NCBI RefSeq assembly: GCF_032452875.1
Contig: NC_083869.1
Location: 78,238,501 to 78,302,500, forward strand
DNA from: Bos javanicus
Lineage: Eukaryota > Chordata > Mammalia > Artiodactyla > Bovidae
Reading direction: 5' to 3'
DNA length: 64,000 bases
The first letter of the stretch is position 1; each line of letters opens with the position of its first letter. Positions 10,941-22,338 of this stretch are shown here, piece by piece. A program made the position numbers and the translations under genes. The notes below the pieces were generated by a model. The model was given only the letters and a program-made list of their open reading frames with translations, was not told the DNA's origin and searched no databases.

Positions 10941-12450
10941 ACCCAGATATAAATAGAAAAATGTTAGAATACTAGTCTGAACGCTTCTGTAATATTCCAA
11001 CACTAACTCTTTCCAAGCAGTGCTCAAAACCTCTATGTGTGACTTGATTTAAATGAAATCACATGACTACCACTGACAAAATCTTTGAACTGAAGAGTTG
11101 AGAGTAAATTTGTCTTCACCTTAGTCAACTATAATTGAGAGGGTCTTATACCAGCAGTGCTGAACACCATTCTCAGACTTCCCACTGACCTCAGTGAAAA
11201 TTCTGTTTAGTTTTTCTAATGTGCTGAAGAGATAACACAGGAGCCATCTAGCACTGACAGTGTTGATTAGTAGCAGCAAACACTGATATGAATGAATTTT
11301 GAAATTATGATAATAATGGTATTATGGTCATTGTTGTATACAATTTGGGGTTTGTCTTTGTATCCCAGAAGTTTAATATATGATGTTAATATGCTGCCTC
11401 AACCTTGGTCTTGAATTTGGCTGAATATTGATTTAAATACTCAAACAGACATTTTATCAAAATATCTAGTATTCTCTCTCCCCTTGCAACAGTTCCCTGA
11501 AATGTGCAAATATAGAAGTAAGAAAGCTGAGGAATACTCCTTTCAAATCAGCTCACCAGCCCTGTGCTCCTGACAATACTGTTAAATAGATTCTGTAAGT
11601 GACACAACATAAGGAACCCAATTAACCAAGGGAGGCTTGAGGCTATTGTCTCTTCTTCATCTCCTCCCACTCCATCCCATGTGTACTTCTCTGCTTTTTC
11701 CTTTCCTAAATCACTCTAATAACCTTCATATTTCTCTTGTTTTCAATTAAAATTTAACTATTAAATATTGCATGCAGATTGCAAATAATTTGGAAATATA
11801 AATTTTTTAAGGTTTTATTTCTATATCATATAACCCTCACCTGTTTTGGGAGTGCTTAAGTACTTATCAGTAAACATACAGACCCATAGATGGGAGTTCT
11901 GAATGTTTGTATATTTTAGCTTTTTATTTTCAGCTTGTATAAAGTTATCAACATTAATATTTCTCAATTCTTTTAATGTCTGTATACTATTCCAATACTC
12001 ACATATTTAAATATTATCTACTTTTAGACATTTGTTTTATTTATGATTTCTTTTCTCAACTAGATAATGCTGTTAAGAACTTCTTTTTGCCAAAGATAAT
12101 AAAACAAACAAGTAGAAATTCAAAATAGAAACTATTTCTAAATTTTCTCTTAGATTTAGAGCAATGAAAGTATAATCAAAGGATACAAACTTTTGAAATT
12201 ATATTTATGTTTATTCTCATTTTTTTACCATCATATATACAACCAATAGTATATTAGAATGCACAGCTCATTAATCTTCAACATTAAAAAAATCTTGTTT
12301 CCTGTTACTATTCCTTCTCTTGTTTTCTTCTGTCTCTCCCTCATGTTTCAGATCACAATTAATTTAGGCCTTGCAAATTTATCTCATGTTTTTCATGGCT
12401 ATACCAGGCAGTTAGACTTTTAATGAGGGATAAAATATACATCACATGTT
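10941..12450. other. AT-rich intergenic sequence
   Basis: No gene or confidently recognised repeat. Several A/T-rich stretches around 11750-12290 may be relics of old LINEs but are too diverged to assign by eye. Confidence 0.4.
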
Positions 12451-12454
12451 GCAC

Positions 12455-12835
12455 TAGTCTAGGTTCTCCTGACAGTGAGAGAGAGAGACTTATTTTAAAG
12501 AACTGACTAATATGATTGTAGAAGCTAGTAAATCAAAATCATCAGGGCAGACGGGCACACTGGATGGTATGAAATGATGTTGCAGCTCAAGTCTGAAGAC
12601 ATTCTGGAGGCAGCATTCTCTCTTCCCCAAGCATTTCAGGCTTTATCTCTTGCCAGCATCAACTGATTAGGTAAGACCCACCCCATAAACTCCATTATAG
12701 AATGTATTCTATTTGAGTCAATCTACTGATGTAAATATTATTTCCAATCACAGTGACATTCACAGTGGTGTTTGACCAAACCTCTGGGTATTATGGCCTA
12801 CTCAAGTTGGCATATAAAATTAGCCATCATAAATA
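12455..12835 (+). mobile_element. Ancient mammalian interspersed repeat, family not assigned
   Basis: Recognisable as a common eutherian repeat: 'actagtctaggttctcctg', 'tgttgcagctcaagtctgaa', 'ctactgatgtaaatatta', 'gtttgaccaaacctctggg' and the terminal 'aaaattagccatcata'. I do not remember the family name with confidence. Confidence 0.5.
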
Positions 12836-12987
12836 TTCCAAAAGATCAAACAAAATATAAAATTAAAAAAAAAAACAACTATCATTAATTCAACTGAGTT
12901 ACTAAGAAAAATATCTTAGATATTTTTTTGAGAGAAGAATTTGCAAACTTGGCTATTTGGACATAACAAATATTAGCAGCTACCGCC

Positions 12988-13085
12988 TATAGAATCCCAG
13001 GGACAGGGGAGCCTGGTGGGCTACCGTCTATGGGGTTGCACAAAATTGGACATGACTGAAGTGACTTAGCAACAATAGCAACAAA
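12988..13085 (+). mobile_element. Bov-A2 SINE 3' fragment
   Basis: Only the second monomer is present ('tagaatcccagggacagggg', 'ctatggggttgcac', 'gactgaagtgacttagcaac'). Confidence 0.8.
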
Positions 13086-13201
13086 TGTTAAAGATGCTCT
13101 ATCCTAGAAGTGTCCTTACAGACCAACTTGTTCTGAAGGACAATCTGAGGTCTTCACCTAAAGTTTGTCTAAGAAGACAATAAAACCAATTGATTAACTG
13201 A

Positions 13202-13559
13202 GGGTCAGGAGTATTAAGGTGGCTGGATGATTTAATGGGGGTCAAGAGACTTAGATAAGATTGATTTAATGGGGTTCAGGAGATTTAAGGTTGTCTGATT
13301 TAATTGGAGTGAGGAGACTTAAGGGGCCTTGTTGATGTAATGGGGTTCCCATGATTTAGGGAGCCTGATTCATTCACTGGGGTCCTGTGATTTAAGGGTG
13401 CTAATTGAATTAATGGAGAAGTCAAGGGACTTACTAACACTGAATGATTTAGGGTCAGGAGAATTAAGAGGCTCCATAATTTAATGGGGGTCAGGAGACT
13501 TAAGAGGTTGATTGGCTTCATGGGGTTCAGAAGATGTGAAGAGGATGATTGATTTAATG
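13202..13559. repeat. Degenerate ~36-bp minisatellite, ten units
   Basis: Ten tandem units of 34-37 bp start at 13202, 13238, 13272, 13307, 13343, 13380, 13416, 13452, 13487 and 13523. Most begin 'gggtcaggag' or a variant, carry a 'gacttaag'-like centre and end 'gatttaatg'. Units are strongly diverged from each other. Because 36 bp is 12 codons, the minus strand carries a 73-codon open frame (13300-13521) with a 12-residue rhythm rich in L, P and N. I read this as a by-product of the repeat, not a gene. Confidence 0.88.
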
Positions 13560-13689
13560 GGTGTAAGAAAAATAAAGTTTGTCTTAAATCTTAATGAAAT
13601 TGAGCAATGTTCTAATGACCTCTACTGCCATAAAACCTTTGACCCTTCCTCCTGGGGGTCTTTGGGCCAGAAATGTAACATATTGACTT

Positions 13690-13815
13690 CAGGATCCTCA
13701 GGATAAATACAAGTTTCTCACATCTACCTCTTGGACTTCTCATGAACATTATGTCATAGAAACCAGATAAAGCATCTACTATAGTACGTGGCACAGAGTA
13801 GGTATTCAACAAATT
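13690..13815 (+). mobile_element. MIR-like SINE remnant
   Basis: The order of 'gtttctcacatctacc' and 'tacgtggcacagagtaggta' followed by 'ttcaacaaattg' resembles a MIR 3' half. Diverged; low certainty. Confidence 0.4.
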
Positions 13816-13889
13816 GTATTTCCCTACCCCTCAGTGTTATTACTCTAAAAACATCGTTACCTTAAAATTAAGTTGGAGGCAAGCAAGAT

Positions 13890-14094
13890 TCCCTTGTGGC
13901 TCAGCTGGCAAAGAATCCTCCTGCAATGTGGGAGACCTGGGTTTGATCCCTGGGTTGGGAAGATCCCCTGGAGAAGGGAAAGGCTATCCACTCCAGTATT
14001 CTGGCCTGGGGAATTCCATGCACTGTGTAGTCCATGAGGTTGCAAAGAGTCGGACACGACTAAGCAACTTCTACTTTCACTTCATTTTCATTTT
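13890..14094 (+). mobile_element. Bov-tA SINE with perfect TSD
   Basis: tRNA-like head 'cccttgtggctcagctgg', box B 'ggtttgatccc', BovA body through 'gtcggacacgactaagc' and a 'cttcattttcatttt' tail. Flanked by perfect 10-bp duplications CAAGCAAGAT at 13880-13889 and 14095-14104. Confidence 0.93.
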
Positions 14095-14361
14095 CAAGCA
14101 AGATGATTTTTCATAAAACTTGGCCTGAGTAAGTTTTCCCCTGCTTTCTTTACCCTCCTATGCTCAAATTAAATGATTAGAGAAATATATTCCCAAGAAA
14201 TAGTAAATAGATTTACTATTTTATTTAACAGTAAATAGTAAATGGATGAGATGTCTGTATCATTCCTTACAACAAAAGTGAAACAAATAGGAAGCTATGT
14301 ACTTTTTGTTAAAATATTTATTTTTTATAATGCAGCTAATAACCGGCTACTGTTTAAGCTA

Positions 14362-14410
14362 ACTTTTAACATATATTTAACTTTTAACATATATTTAACT
14401 TTTAACATAT
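14362..14410. repeat. 18-bp tandem repeat, about 2.7 copies
   Basis: The unit 'acttttaacatatattta' repeats directly just upstream of the BovB fragment. Confidence 0.85.
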
Positions 14411-14432
14411 TAAACATGTTAAATACAGAACA

Positions 14433-15195
14433 TTTCTTATGGCAGAAAGTGAAGAGGAACTAAAAAGCCTCTTGATGAAAGTGAAAGTGGAGAGTGAAAA
14501 AGTTGGCTTAAAGCTCAACATTCAGAAAACGAAGATCATGGCATCTGGTCCCACCACCTCATGGGAAATAGATGGGGAAACAGTGTCAGACTTTATTTTT
14601 CTGGGCTCCAAAATCACTGCAAATGGTGATTGCAGCCATGAAATTAAAAGACGCTTACTCCTTGGAAGGAAAATTATAACCAAACTAGATAGCATATTGA
14701 AAAGCAGAGACATTATTTTGCCAACAAAGGTCCGTATAGTCAAGGCTATGGTTTTTCCTGTGGTCATGTATGGATGTGAGAGTTGGACTGTGAAGAAGGC
14801 TGAGCACCATAGAATTAATGCTTTTGAACTGTGGTGTTGGAGAAGACTTTTGAGAGTCCCTTGGACTGCAAACAGATCCAACTAGTCCATTCTGAAGGAG
14901 ATCAGCCCTGGGATTTCTTTGGAAGGAATGATGCTAAAGCTGAAACTCCAGTCCTTTGGCCACCTCATGCGAAGAGTTGACTCATTGGAAAAGACTCTGA
15001 TGCTGGGAGGGATCGGGGACAAGAGGAGAAGGGGAGACAGAGGATGAGATGGCTGGATGTCATCACTGACTCGATGGACGTGAGTCTGGGTGAACTCCAG
15101 GAGTTCGTGATGGACAGGGAGGCCTGGCGTGCTGCAATTCATGGGATCGCAAAGAGTCGGACACGAATGAGTGACTGATCTGATCTGATCTGATA
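14433..15195 (+). pseudogene. BovB LINE 3' third with broken RT C-terminal frame
   Basis: The 5' end is truncated; it begins just after the position of the catalytic YADD box. The frame 14439-14882 reads the post-catalytic thumb/connection region of BovB ORF2: 'MAESEEELKSLLMKVKVES', 'LNIQKTKIMASGP', 'MVFPVVMYGCESWTVKKAEH', 'LLRVPWTA'. It stops at a premature TAG (14883-14885), after which the coding region continues in decayed form. The terminus has the BovB simple repeat 'ctgatctgatctgat'. No RT activity is possible. Confidence 0.88.
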
Positions 15196-15225
15196 TATAA
15201 ACTGGTGAATGCATATCATAAATAC

Positions 15226-15688
15226 TGTCATTGTTGTTCAGTCACCCAGTCATGTCCAACTCCTTGTGACCTCATGAAATGCAGCATGCTAGGCCCCTCT
15301 ATTCCTCACCATCTCCTGGAGTTTTCCCAGCTTCATGTCCATTGCATCAGTGATTCCATCCAGTAATTTCATCCTCTGATGCCCTCTTCTCATTCTGCCC
15401 TCAATCTTCCCCAGTCAGGGACCTTTCATCTTTCCAGTGACTCGTCTGTTCACATCAGGTGACCAAAATACTGGAGCTTAAGCATCAGTCCTTTCAACAA
15501 ATATTCAGGGCTGATTTCCTTTAGGATTGACTGGTTTGATGTCCTTTCTGTCCAAGGAACTCTCAGGAGTTTTCTCCAGAGCCACAGTTTAAAGGCATCA
15601 GTTCTTTGGTGCTCTGCCTTCTTTATGGTCCAGCTCTCACAACCATATGTAACCAGTGGGAAAACCACAGCCTTGACTATATTGACCT
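15226..15688 (-). pseudogene. BovB LINE 3' fragment
   Basis: On the minus strand the 72-codon frame 15450-15668 reads 'MVFPLVTYGCESWTIKKAEH' and 'LLRVPWTERTSNQSILKE', BovB ORF2 C-terminal sequence. The BovB 3' end lies at 15226 ('attgttgttcagtcaccc'). It lies tail-to-tail with the preceding plus-strand BovB, about 30 bp away. Confidence 0.85.
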
Positions 15689-15689
15689 A

Positions 15690-16360
15690 TCATTATCCCA
15701 TATCTAAATGGGATCACATAGTAATTATATTAAATTAGCTGTAGTAAATCTGTCTCTAGCTTGGAACATCATCCTAAATACATTTTGCTCATGCTCCTTT
15801 AGCAGTAGAAAGCCATTATCAGGGGACCAATGGTTTAATAATGGTGTGAACAGGGTAAATGGAAGTTATTGAAAAGCAAATCTTTTCACTGAAAAAGACA
15901 GTTCAGTATTTGACTTGAAGAACAAAAGTTGTGCTTTGTTTATATGCCCTATATTTACTGAAATGTTTTGTTTTTTGCCTCATGAAGCAACTTATACAAG
16001 TTATTGATAAACAGGGAACACTTAAGCCATCCAGATATTGTCCAAATACACCTACTTTAGAATATATTTGATTTTTAAAAACTGCTTGCTGGCAAGTTAA
16101 TAAAGGTAAGAAAATCTTGCATGTCACATAGGTGCTTGGAGACCAGGTTGCTAATCTATTAAATTGGTACTCTAACAGAGCATGATTTTACTGAGGCTTA
16201 GTCAAGAGAAGGACTCATGGAATTTTAGGTTTCCATTATTACATATTACTCTAAAAAATAAAAATCAAGTTTGACTTTCACTGGTGGAGAAAAGAAAAAG
16301 TGTAATCATATTTAGCTATTGGTGTTACTAAAATTTAAAACAGATAAACAATTAGATAAC
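15690..16360. other. AT-rich intergenic sequence
   Basis: No recognisable gene or repeat. Confidence 0.4.
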
Positions 16361-16370
16361 TAGATAGATA

Positions 16371-16640
16371 TTCATTGGAAGGACTGATACTGAAGCTGAA
16401 GCTCCAATACATGACCATGTGATGTGAAGAGCTGCCTCACTGGAAAAGACCCTGATACTTGGAAAGGTTACAGGCCCAAGGAGAAAGGGGTGACAGAGGA
16501 TGAGATGGTTGGACATCATCACTGAATCAACAGACATGAGTTTGAACAAAGAGATAGTGAAGGATAGGGAAGCCTGGTGTGCTGCAGTCCATGGGATCAC
16601 AGAGAGTCTGACATATCTTAATGACTGAACAACAGCAAAA
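16371..16640 (+). mobile_element. BovB 3' tail with perfect TSD
   Basis: 5'-truncated BovB terminus: 'ttcattggaaggactgata', 'gaggatgagatggttgga', 'gtgaaggatagggaagcctg', 'catgggatcacagagagtc'. Flanked by perfect 10-bp duplications TAGATAGATA at 16361-16370 and 16641-16650; the target was itself a GATA-type simple repeat. Confidence 0.88.
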
Positions 16641-16654
16641 TAGATAGATAGTAG

Positions 16655-17175
16655 AATGCATGCTGTTGGACAAAAACAAACAAAAAATAAAAAAAGGTTT
16701 ATAGGCTATAGAGGTGTTACATGTCAAAAATCTGTAATAGACAGTCCAAGAAATTCCCTGAAAAAGAGAAAGTAGCAAGGAGGCAATAGCAGCATCAGAG
16801 TCTTGTCCAAATTAGGAACGAACACAGATTAGACCTTGGAAAGGAAAGCTGGTGAATCAGGAACCAGGTGGCAAAGAAGCAAAGAAACAGAGGATACTAT
16901 AAGCTGGAGTGTAAGATAAGTATGAAATGATCTAAAGATCTAAAAAATGTGTGTAAATTATAAGGCAGTATGTGTTTCCATGCCTAGTCCTGTACAAGCA
17001 TATAGTAGGTGCTTGTTTTAGATTTCAGGTCTCAAATGTCTCATCTGCTTTCCTGGTGGTTGGCCATTTCTCAGCCCAGTCTGCGGTAAATGACCTTGTA
17101 GCCTCTGCGTTCCTACCATCTAAAGACAAAGGGCCTGAACTTCTGTCTTTTCCCATCAATTCCTTTTGTTTGTTT
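16655..17175. other. Unassigned intergenic sequence
   Basis: No gene or repeat confidently recognised. Confidence 0.4.
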
Positions 17176-17179
17176 ACTT

Positions 17180-17690
17180 TTTAGCGGTATTTTATTTTTA
17201 TTGGAGGATGATTATTTTACAATTTTGTGAATATTTCTGCCAAACATCAAGAAGAATGAACCATAGGTATACTGTGTCCCCTCCCTTTTAAACCTCCCTC
17301 CCATCTCTCTCTCCATCCCATCCCTCTAGGTTGTCACAGAGGACTGGCTTTAGGTTCTTTGTGTCATACTGCAAATTCCCACTGGCTATCCGCTTTACAT
17401 ATGGTAATGTGTATGTTTCAATGCTACTCCCTCAAATAATTCCATTTTCTCTTTCCCCTACTATGTCCAAAAGTCTGTTCTCTATGTCCACATCTCCATT
17501 GCTACCCTGCAGATAGGTTCATCAGTACCGTTTTTCTAGATTCCATATACATGTGTTAATACATGATATTTGTCTTTCTCTTTCTGAGTTACTTCACTTT
17601 GTATGATAGGCTCTAGGTTAGTCCACCTCATTAGAACTGACTCAAATGAATTGCTTTTTATAACTGAATAAGATACAGTAGTTATGGTAT
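17180..17690 (-). mobile_element. L1 3'-end copy (older L1-BT-like)
   Basis: Antisense L1 3' UTR: 'gtattttatttttattggag', C-rich 'cctccctcccatctctctctcc', then 'gttacttcactttgtatga' and 'ccacctcattagaactgactc'. This is the same block order as the ends of the two long L1-BT elements in the window. Ends at an inverted junction near 17690. Confidence 0.8.
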
Positions 17691-17694
17691 ACAC

Positions 17695-17740
17695 AATTGA
17701 ATATTATTCAGCTGTAAAAAGGAATGCATTTGAGTCAGCC
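17695..17740 (+). mobile_element. Inverted L1 end segment (fold-back)
   Basis: 'gaatattattcagctgtaaa' and 'ggaatgcatttgagtcag' are sense-strand L1 sequence, complementary to 17635-17682 of the adjacent antisense copy. Fits 5' inversion during L1 integration with a short overlap. Confidence 0.7.
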
Positions 17741-17763
17741 CCATTAATTCTTCAGAAGAATTA

Positions 17764-18745
17764 GTGGGTCTGACTTCTCACTGCCTGAGAAGCCATGTGA
17801 CAACACTTAGAAATGTGTTTATGTGTGTGGGTACTGGGCAGTATAGCCAGGAAACAAGAGGAAGCCCATGGATAAATTTGCTCTCCAATGTTCCCTCCAT
17901 TGGATGCACCTTAAGCTTGATTTTCCAAATGCCATGCTGTGTCTCTTGGTGAAATAATGACTTGCTTCATAGCACAACATCTTGTTTGTTTGTTTTCTGT
18001 TCTCTCTGATTTTACTTACTTTTACCTCATTCTTGCTAATCTAGGATTGTCCTTTACAATAATGTGTTAGCACATAAGTTTTGCTTTGAGCTGTGTTTTC
18101 TAGAGAACCTAGACTAACACAAAGTTCAAGAAGTAGGTCTAGAAAACACACCTTGGGATGATTTTGGAGTTGGGTTACCTACTTAACTGAGATTAATGAG
18201 AGCACACTGTTGGTGGTCACCAGAGTAATGATTATCTAGGCATATGGTAGCATCTAAGTTACTAAAGCTTTCACCTGTGGTTAATTGGGATGAGAAGCAA
18301 GTGAAGGGCCATTCACTGGGTGAACAACTAACTGTGATGTTTAAACAACATAGGATAATGTATATTTATCAACCTCTTTGTGACAGTGTCAGAATCTTAT
18401 AAAAGGAAATTGGCGGGCTTAACATGATTACTTGCCAATTTAAAACACACTCTGAAAGGCAGAGGTTTTTGATGGCAGCCTTAAAAAAGGTCCTATTTTA
18501 TTTCATCTTCAGGAAACATAGAAGCTAAAAATCAAGTCCAAACTTTTACTTTAAAGGTAACAGAAAAGACAAACAAATGGACCTTCAACTTATTTCCTAT
18601 ATCAAAAGCAAAACTCTGACAGGAAAGAGTGAAAAACTTAGACCATGGGGACATTTTAGCCAATGAGCCTGACTTTGTTGAGAAGTGTAAATTGTACAAC
18701 ATCATAAGCTTTAGTTTATGCATAGGCTTATGAAACCATCATCAC
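17764..18745. other. Intergenic sequence with a possible repeat edge
   Basis: Around 18085-18125, 'gttttctagagaacctagac' resembles the reversed start of the ancient repeat seen at 12455. No gene seen. 'TATAAAAGG' at about 18398 is isolated. Confidence 0.35.
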
Positions 18746-18992
18746 AGTCAAGAATATTGAAAGAAAATATCTTCAGATATTTCCTCCTTCTGTGATGCTT
18801 GGCTCCTGCCCCTTCCCCTCGTAATCACTAATCTGCTTTCTGTCACTACAGATAAGACTGCATTTTCAGCAATTCTATAAAAATACAGTGAAATATTATG
18901 AACCTTTTGTCAGGCTTTTTTACTTAGTGTAAGTAGGTTGAGATTCAGCCATATTTTTTATGTGTATCAATAATTCATTCTATTTTATTGTG

Positions 18993-19180
18993 GTGGTTTA
19001 GTCGCTAAGTCATGTCCAACTTCTGTGACGCCATGGCGTCACATGGATTGTGGATTGTGACTGCCAGGTTCCTCTGACCATGGGATTTCCCAGGCAAGAA
19101 TACTGGAGTAGGTTGCCATTTCCTTCTCCAGGGTGGGTCTTTCTGACCCAGGGACTGAACCCAGGTCTCCTGCATTGCAT
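18993..19180 (-). mobile_element. Bov-tA SINE containing a 20-bp palindrome
   Basis: Antisense BovA body ('tagtcgctaagtcatgtcc', 'catgggatttcccaggc', 'acccagggactgaaccc'). The usual 'gaccccatggac' block is replaced by the perfect palindrome TGTGACGCCATGGCGTCACA (19024-19043) followed by a local duplication. Confidence 0.82.
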
Positions 19181-19201
19181 TGCATTTTATTGCTGAGTAG
19201 T

Positions 19202-19372
19202 TGCTTCTCTGGTGGCTCAAACAGTAAAAAATCTGCCCACAAGACAGGAGACCCAGGTTCAATCCCAGGGTTGGGAAGACCCCCTGCGTGGAAAATCCCA
19301 TGGATAGAGAAACCTGGCAAGCTACAGTCTATGGGGTCACAAAGAGTTGTACATGACAGACCAACTATCACA
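19202..19372 (+). mobile_element. Bov-tA SINE
   Basis: Head 'gcttctctggtggctcaaac', box B 'ggttcaatcccaggg', body with an internal deletion ('gaagaccccctgcgtggaaa'), tail 'agttgtacatgac'. It lies in opposite orientation to the SINE 20 bp upstream. Confidence 0.85.
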
Positions 19373-20184
19373 GGATACTTTCTCTTGTACAGATAAGCCA
19401 CAACATGTTTATTCATTCACAGCTTGTCGGATGCTTGCATTATTTCCAGGTTGGGGCTATTACTATAAATAAAATGTGATGAAAACTAATGTGCACGTCA
19501 TTGTATGGGCACATGCTTTTATTTTTTCTTAAACAAATGCCAGGTAATAGAAAGATTGGGCAATATAGTAGGAGTATTTTTAAACATTTAAGAACCTAGA
19601 AATCTAATTTTGAAAGTAGTTAAATCATTTCTCTTATTCTCATTATCAGTTTATGAGAATGCCAGGTTTTTTACACATTTGCCAAAACTTGGTAGAGTCA
19701 ATTCTTAATTTTAGATATTCTAGAGTGTAATGGTATATCACTGTTATTGTGATTTGAATTTGAATTTCCTTAATGATCATGATGTTGAATTTTTATGTAG
19801 TTATTCATACAGCTATGAATATGACTTAAGAGTATCTTCTTTGATGAAAAATCTATTAAAGTCTTTTGGCCATTTATTTTCTTATTACTGAATTTTGAGA
19901 GTTTTTCATGTATTCTGGATACAAGTCATTTATTGGATATGTGATTTGTAGATATTTTTACACCCAGTCTATTGCTTGTCATTTCTTTCTGTTAAAAGTG
20001 TATTTTGAAGAACAAAATTTCTTTATTGTGGTCAATCCAAACTATTTTTTTTCTTTAATAGTAACTCCTTACTAAAGCCAAGATTACAAACATTCACTCC
20101 TATATTTTCTTCTAGAGTTATTATAATTTTAGATTTTCATTTAAGACTGTGAACTATTTTAGCTAATTTTGATGTATGCTCAAG

Positions 20185-20265
20185 ATAGTGAAGGACAGGG
20201 GTCAGGTGTGCTGCAATCCATGGGGTTGCAAAGAGTTGGACATGAATTATCAACTAATCAATAAC
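20185..20265 (+). mobile_element. BovB terminal fragment
   Basis: 'gatagtgaaggacaggg', 'gtgctgcaatccatggggtt' and 'gcaaagagttggacatga' are the last ~80 bp of BovB. An A/C-rich simple tail follows. Confidence 0.75.
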
Positions 20266-20486
20266 AACAACAACAAAATTACGGGCCATGTTTATTTTTC
20301 CATGGAGTCTCCAAGTGTTCTAAACCTGCAGAAAAGATACTAGTCGACAGAAAGTAATTTTTTTTGTTGTTAACAGTTGACTGTGTAGAATATTTCTGCA
20401 TCTTCCATTCTGTCCCGGCAATCTATTTGTCTATCTTTATGTCAATTCTACACTGTATTTTTATTGCTTTGTAATAAGTGTTAAAG

Positions 20487-20613
20487 TGTGTTAGTTACTC
20501 AGTCGTGTCCAACTCTTTGCAACCCCATGGACTGCAGCCTATTAGGCTCCACTGTCCATGAAATCCTCCAGGCAAGAATATTGGAGTGGGTAGTTATTCC
20601 TTTCTCCAGGGTA
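20487..20613 (-). mobile_element. BovA/Bov-tA SINE fragment
   Basis: 'tactcagtcgtgtccaactc', 'ccccatggactgcagcc', 'ggcaagaatattggagtggg'. The tRNA head is missing. Confidence 0.8.
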
Positions 20614-20929
20614 GCCCAATGTAATTCTTCTAAACTTGTTATTTTTTATTACAATATTGCATGTTCTTTATATTCTTTAAGAATTTTGGAATCAGCTTCT
20701 TAGTTCTTATAACAAAATTCCTACTGCAACATGGAATGTTATTATGTTGAAACTACAGACACACTTGAAGAGATATGACATCTTAAAAAATAGTCTTCCA
20801 ATTCATAGAAATAGATTATCTCTTCATTTATCTATCTTCTTTAATTTCTCCATAATATGTTTTAGTTATAATTGTACAGTTCTTAACCATGCATTATCAG
20901 GTTTATACGTGCATTGTCAGCTTCACTGG

Positions 20930-21150
20930 ACTTGCCAGGTGACTCAGTGGTAAAGAATCTACCTGCCAAGGCAGGAGACTCAGGAGACATGGGTTCAGTC
21001 TCTGAGCCAGGAACATGCCCTGGGGAAGGTAATGGCAAACCACTCCAGTAATCTTACCTGAAAAATCCCATGAACAGAAGAGCCTGGTGGTCTATAGTCC
21101 ATGGGGTTGCAAAGAGTTGAACACTACTTGAGTGACTGAGGATGAACACA
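20930..21150 (+). mobile_element. Bov-tA SINE
   Basis: Head 'ttgccaggtgactcagtgg', 'cctgccaaggcaggag', body 'ccactccagtaatcttacc', 'catggggttgcaaagag', tail 'gagtgactgaggatgaac'. A short TCAGCTT repeat is present on both sides. Confidence 0.85.
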
Positions 21151-22323
21151 TCAGCTTTGTTATTAATTATTTCATAGTTTAATGCTTTGGAAATTCTCTG
21201 GTTTTTATTTCAATTTCTGGTTGTTTTATTATATAAAAATACAACTGTTTTTCATGTTTGATGATCTAGTATCCTGTATACCTGCTAAACTCAATTCCAG
21301 TAGTACTTTTTTATGGAATCCATAGGATTTTCTACATAATGATCATGCTATGAGCAAGAACAGTCTTGCATCTTTCTGATTTGAAAGCTTTTAATTATTT
21401 TTCTTGCCTTGCAATAATAACTATAATCCTTGGCCCTAAGTTAAAGCAGTGAGAAGTGACATTTGTGCCTTTCTACTGATATTAGAGAGATAACATTTAC
21501 TCTCTCACCAATAAGTATAATGTCAAACTGCAGACTTTTTAAAAAAGCCCTTTACCAGGTTGAAGGAATTGTCTTCTGTTTATAGTTTTTGAAACATTTT
21601 TTATTAGTAGTGGATGATAAATGGTATCAAATAATTTCCCTGAATTTATTGAGGTGTTTTGTTAATGTCATGAATTACAGTGCAATATTTTTAATGTTAA
21701 ATTGATCTAGCAGCTCCAGAATAAGCCTCGGTTGGTGTTGGTATATTTTATTTTTCAAAATAATTATATTCAATCAGATGAAATTTGTCAAGAATTTTTT
21801 AATGTGTGTCCTTCAATATTTTCAATTGTGGCTTTGATATTTATATGTACTTAATTTTTCTTTATAAGGCTTTTGCCTTGCTTTAGTATCAGAATCATAC
21901 TGACCTCATAGTAAAAATTGAGAAGTCCTCCTTATTTATTTTTGGGAAAAATTTCCATGATACTACAATTAATTATTCCCTAAAGTTTTAGTAGAATTAC
22001 ATAGTGAAACCATGTGACCTTTAAGTTTTCTTTGTTGGAAAGTTCTACCTATGCATTCAATTTCTTTAATATATTTGGAACACTTTAGCTGTCTCTTCCT
22101 GGGTAAACTTTAGTGGCTAATACCTTTCAAAAAATCTGATCCTTTCATGTAAATTGTCAAAGATATTAGCATAAAAATATTCAGAATTCTCAAGAAAGTG
22201 GGCACAAAGAGAACATATCTTAATATAATACAGGCCATGTATGACAAACCCACAGCTAACATAATCAAAAGTGAAAAGCTGAAAACTTTTACTTTAAGAT
22301 CAGGAACAAGAGAAGGATGCTAG

Positions 22324-22338
22324 TCTCACCTCTTTTTT
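22324..22338. repeat. Target-site duplication, left copy (L1 element A)
   Basis: TCTCACCTCTTTTTT directly precedes the poly(T) tract, the complement of the L1 poly(A) tail. The same 15 bases recur at 30910-30924. Confidence 0.92.

Larger units (their letters stand above)
18750..22170 (-). pseudogene. Old L1 LINE, ORF2 remnant plus 3' UTR, many insertions
   Basis: Antisense L1 blocks run from the 3' UTR (about 18750-19550) into ORF2: 'ggatacaagtcatttattgg' (about 19917), 'tattgctttgtaataa' (about 20463), 'ggattttctacataatgatc' (about 21328), 'aagttctacctatgcattc' (about 22040). No frame longer than a few dozen codons survives. Five younger elements sit inside it: SINEs at 18993, 19202, 20487 and 20930, and a BovB tail at 20185. 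Confidence 0.7.

Noticed and set aside
13300..13521. 73-codon minus-strand frame with periodic L/P/N residues as a repeat protein
   Set aside because: The rhythm equals the 36-bp minisatellite unit; it is a reading artefact of the DNA repeat.
13202..13559. CRISPR-like array
   Set aside because: No exact repeats separated by unique spacers, and the sequence is a vertebrate genome; it is a diverged minisatellite.
18750..22338. One large 5'-inverted L1 formed by the minus-strand L1 and the plus-strand L1 starting at 22175
   Set aside because: The two copies cover overlapping ORF2 regions, so they are better explained as separate insertions than as twin-priming.
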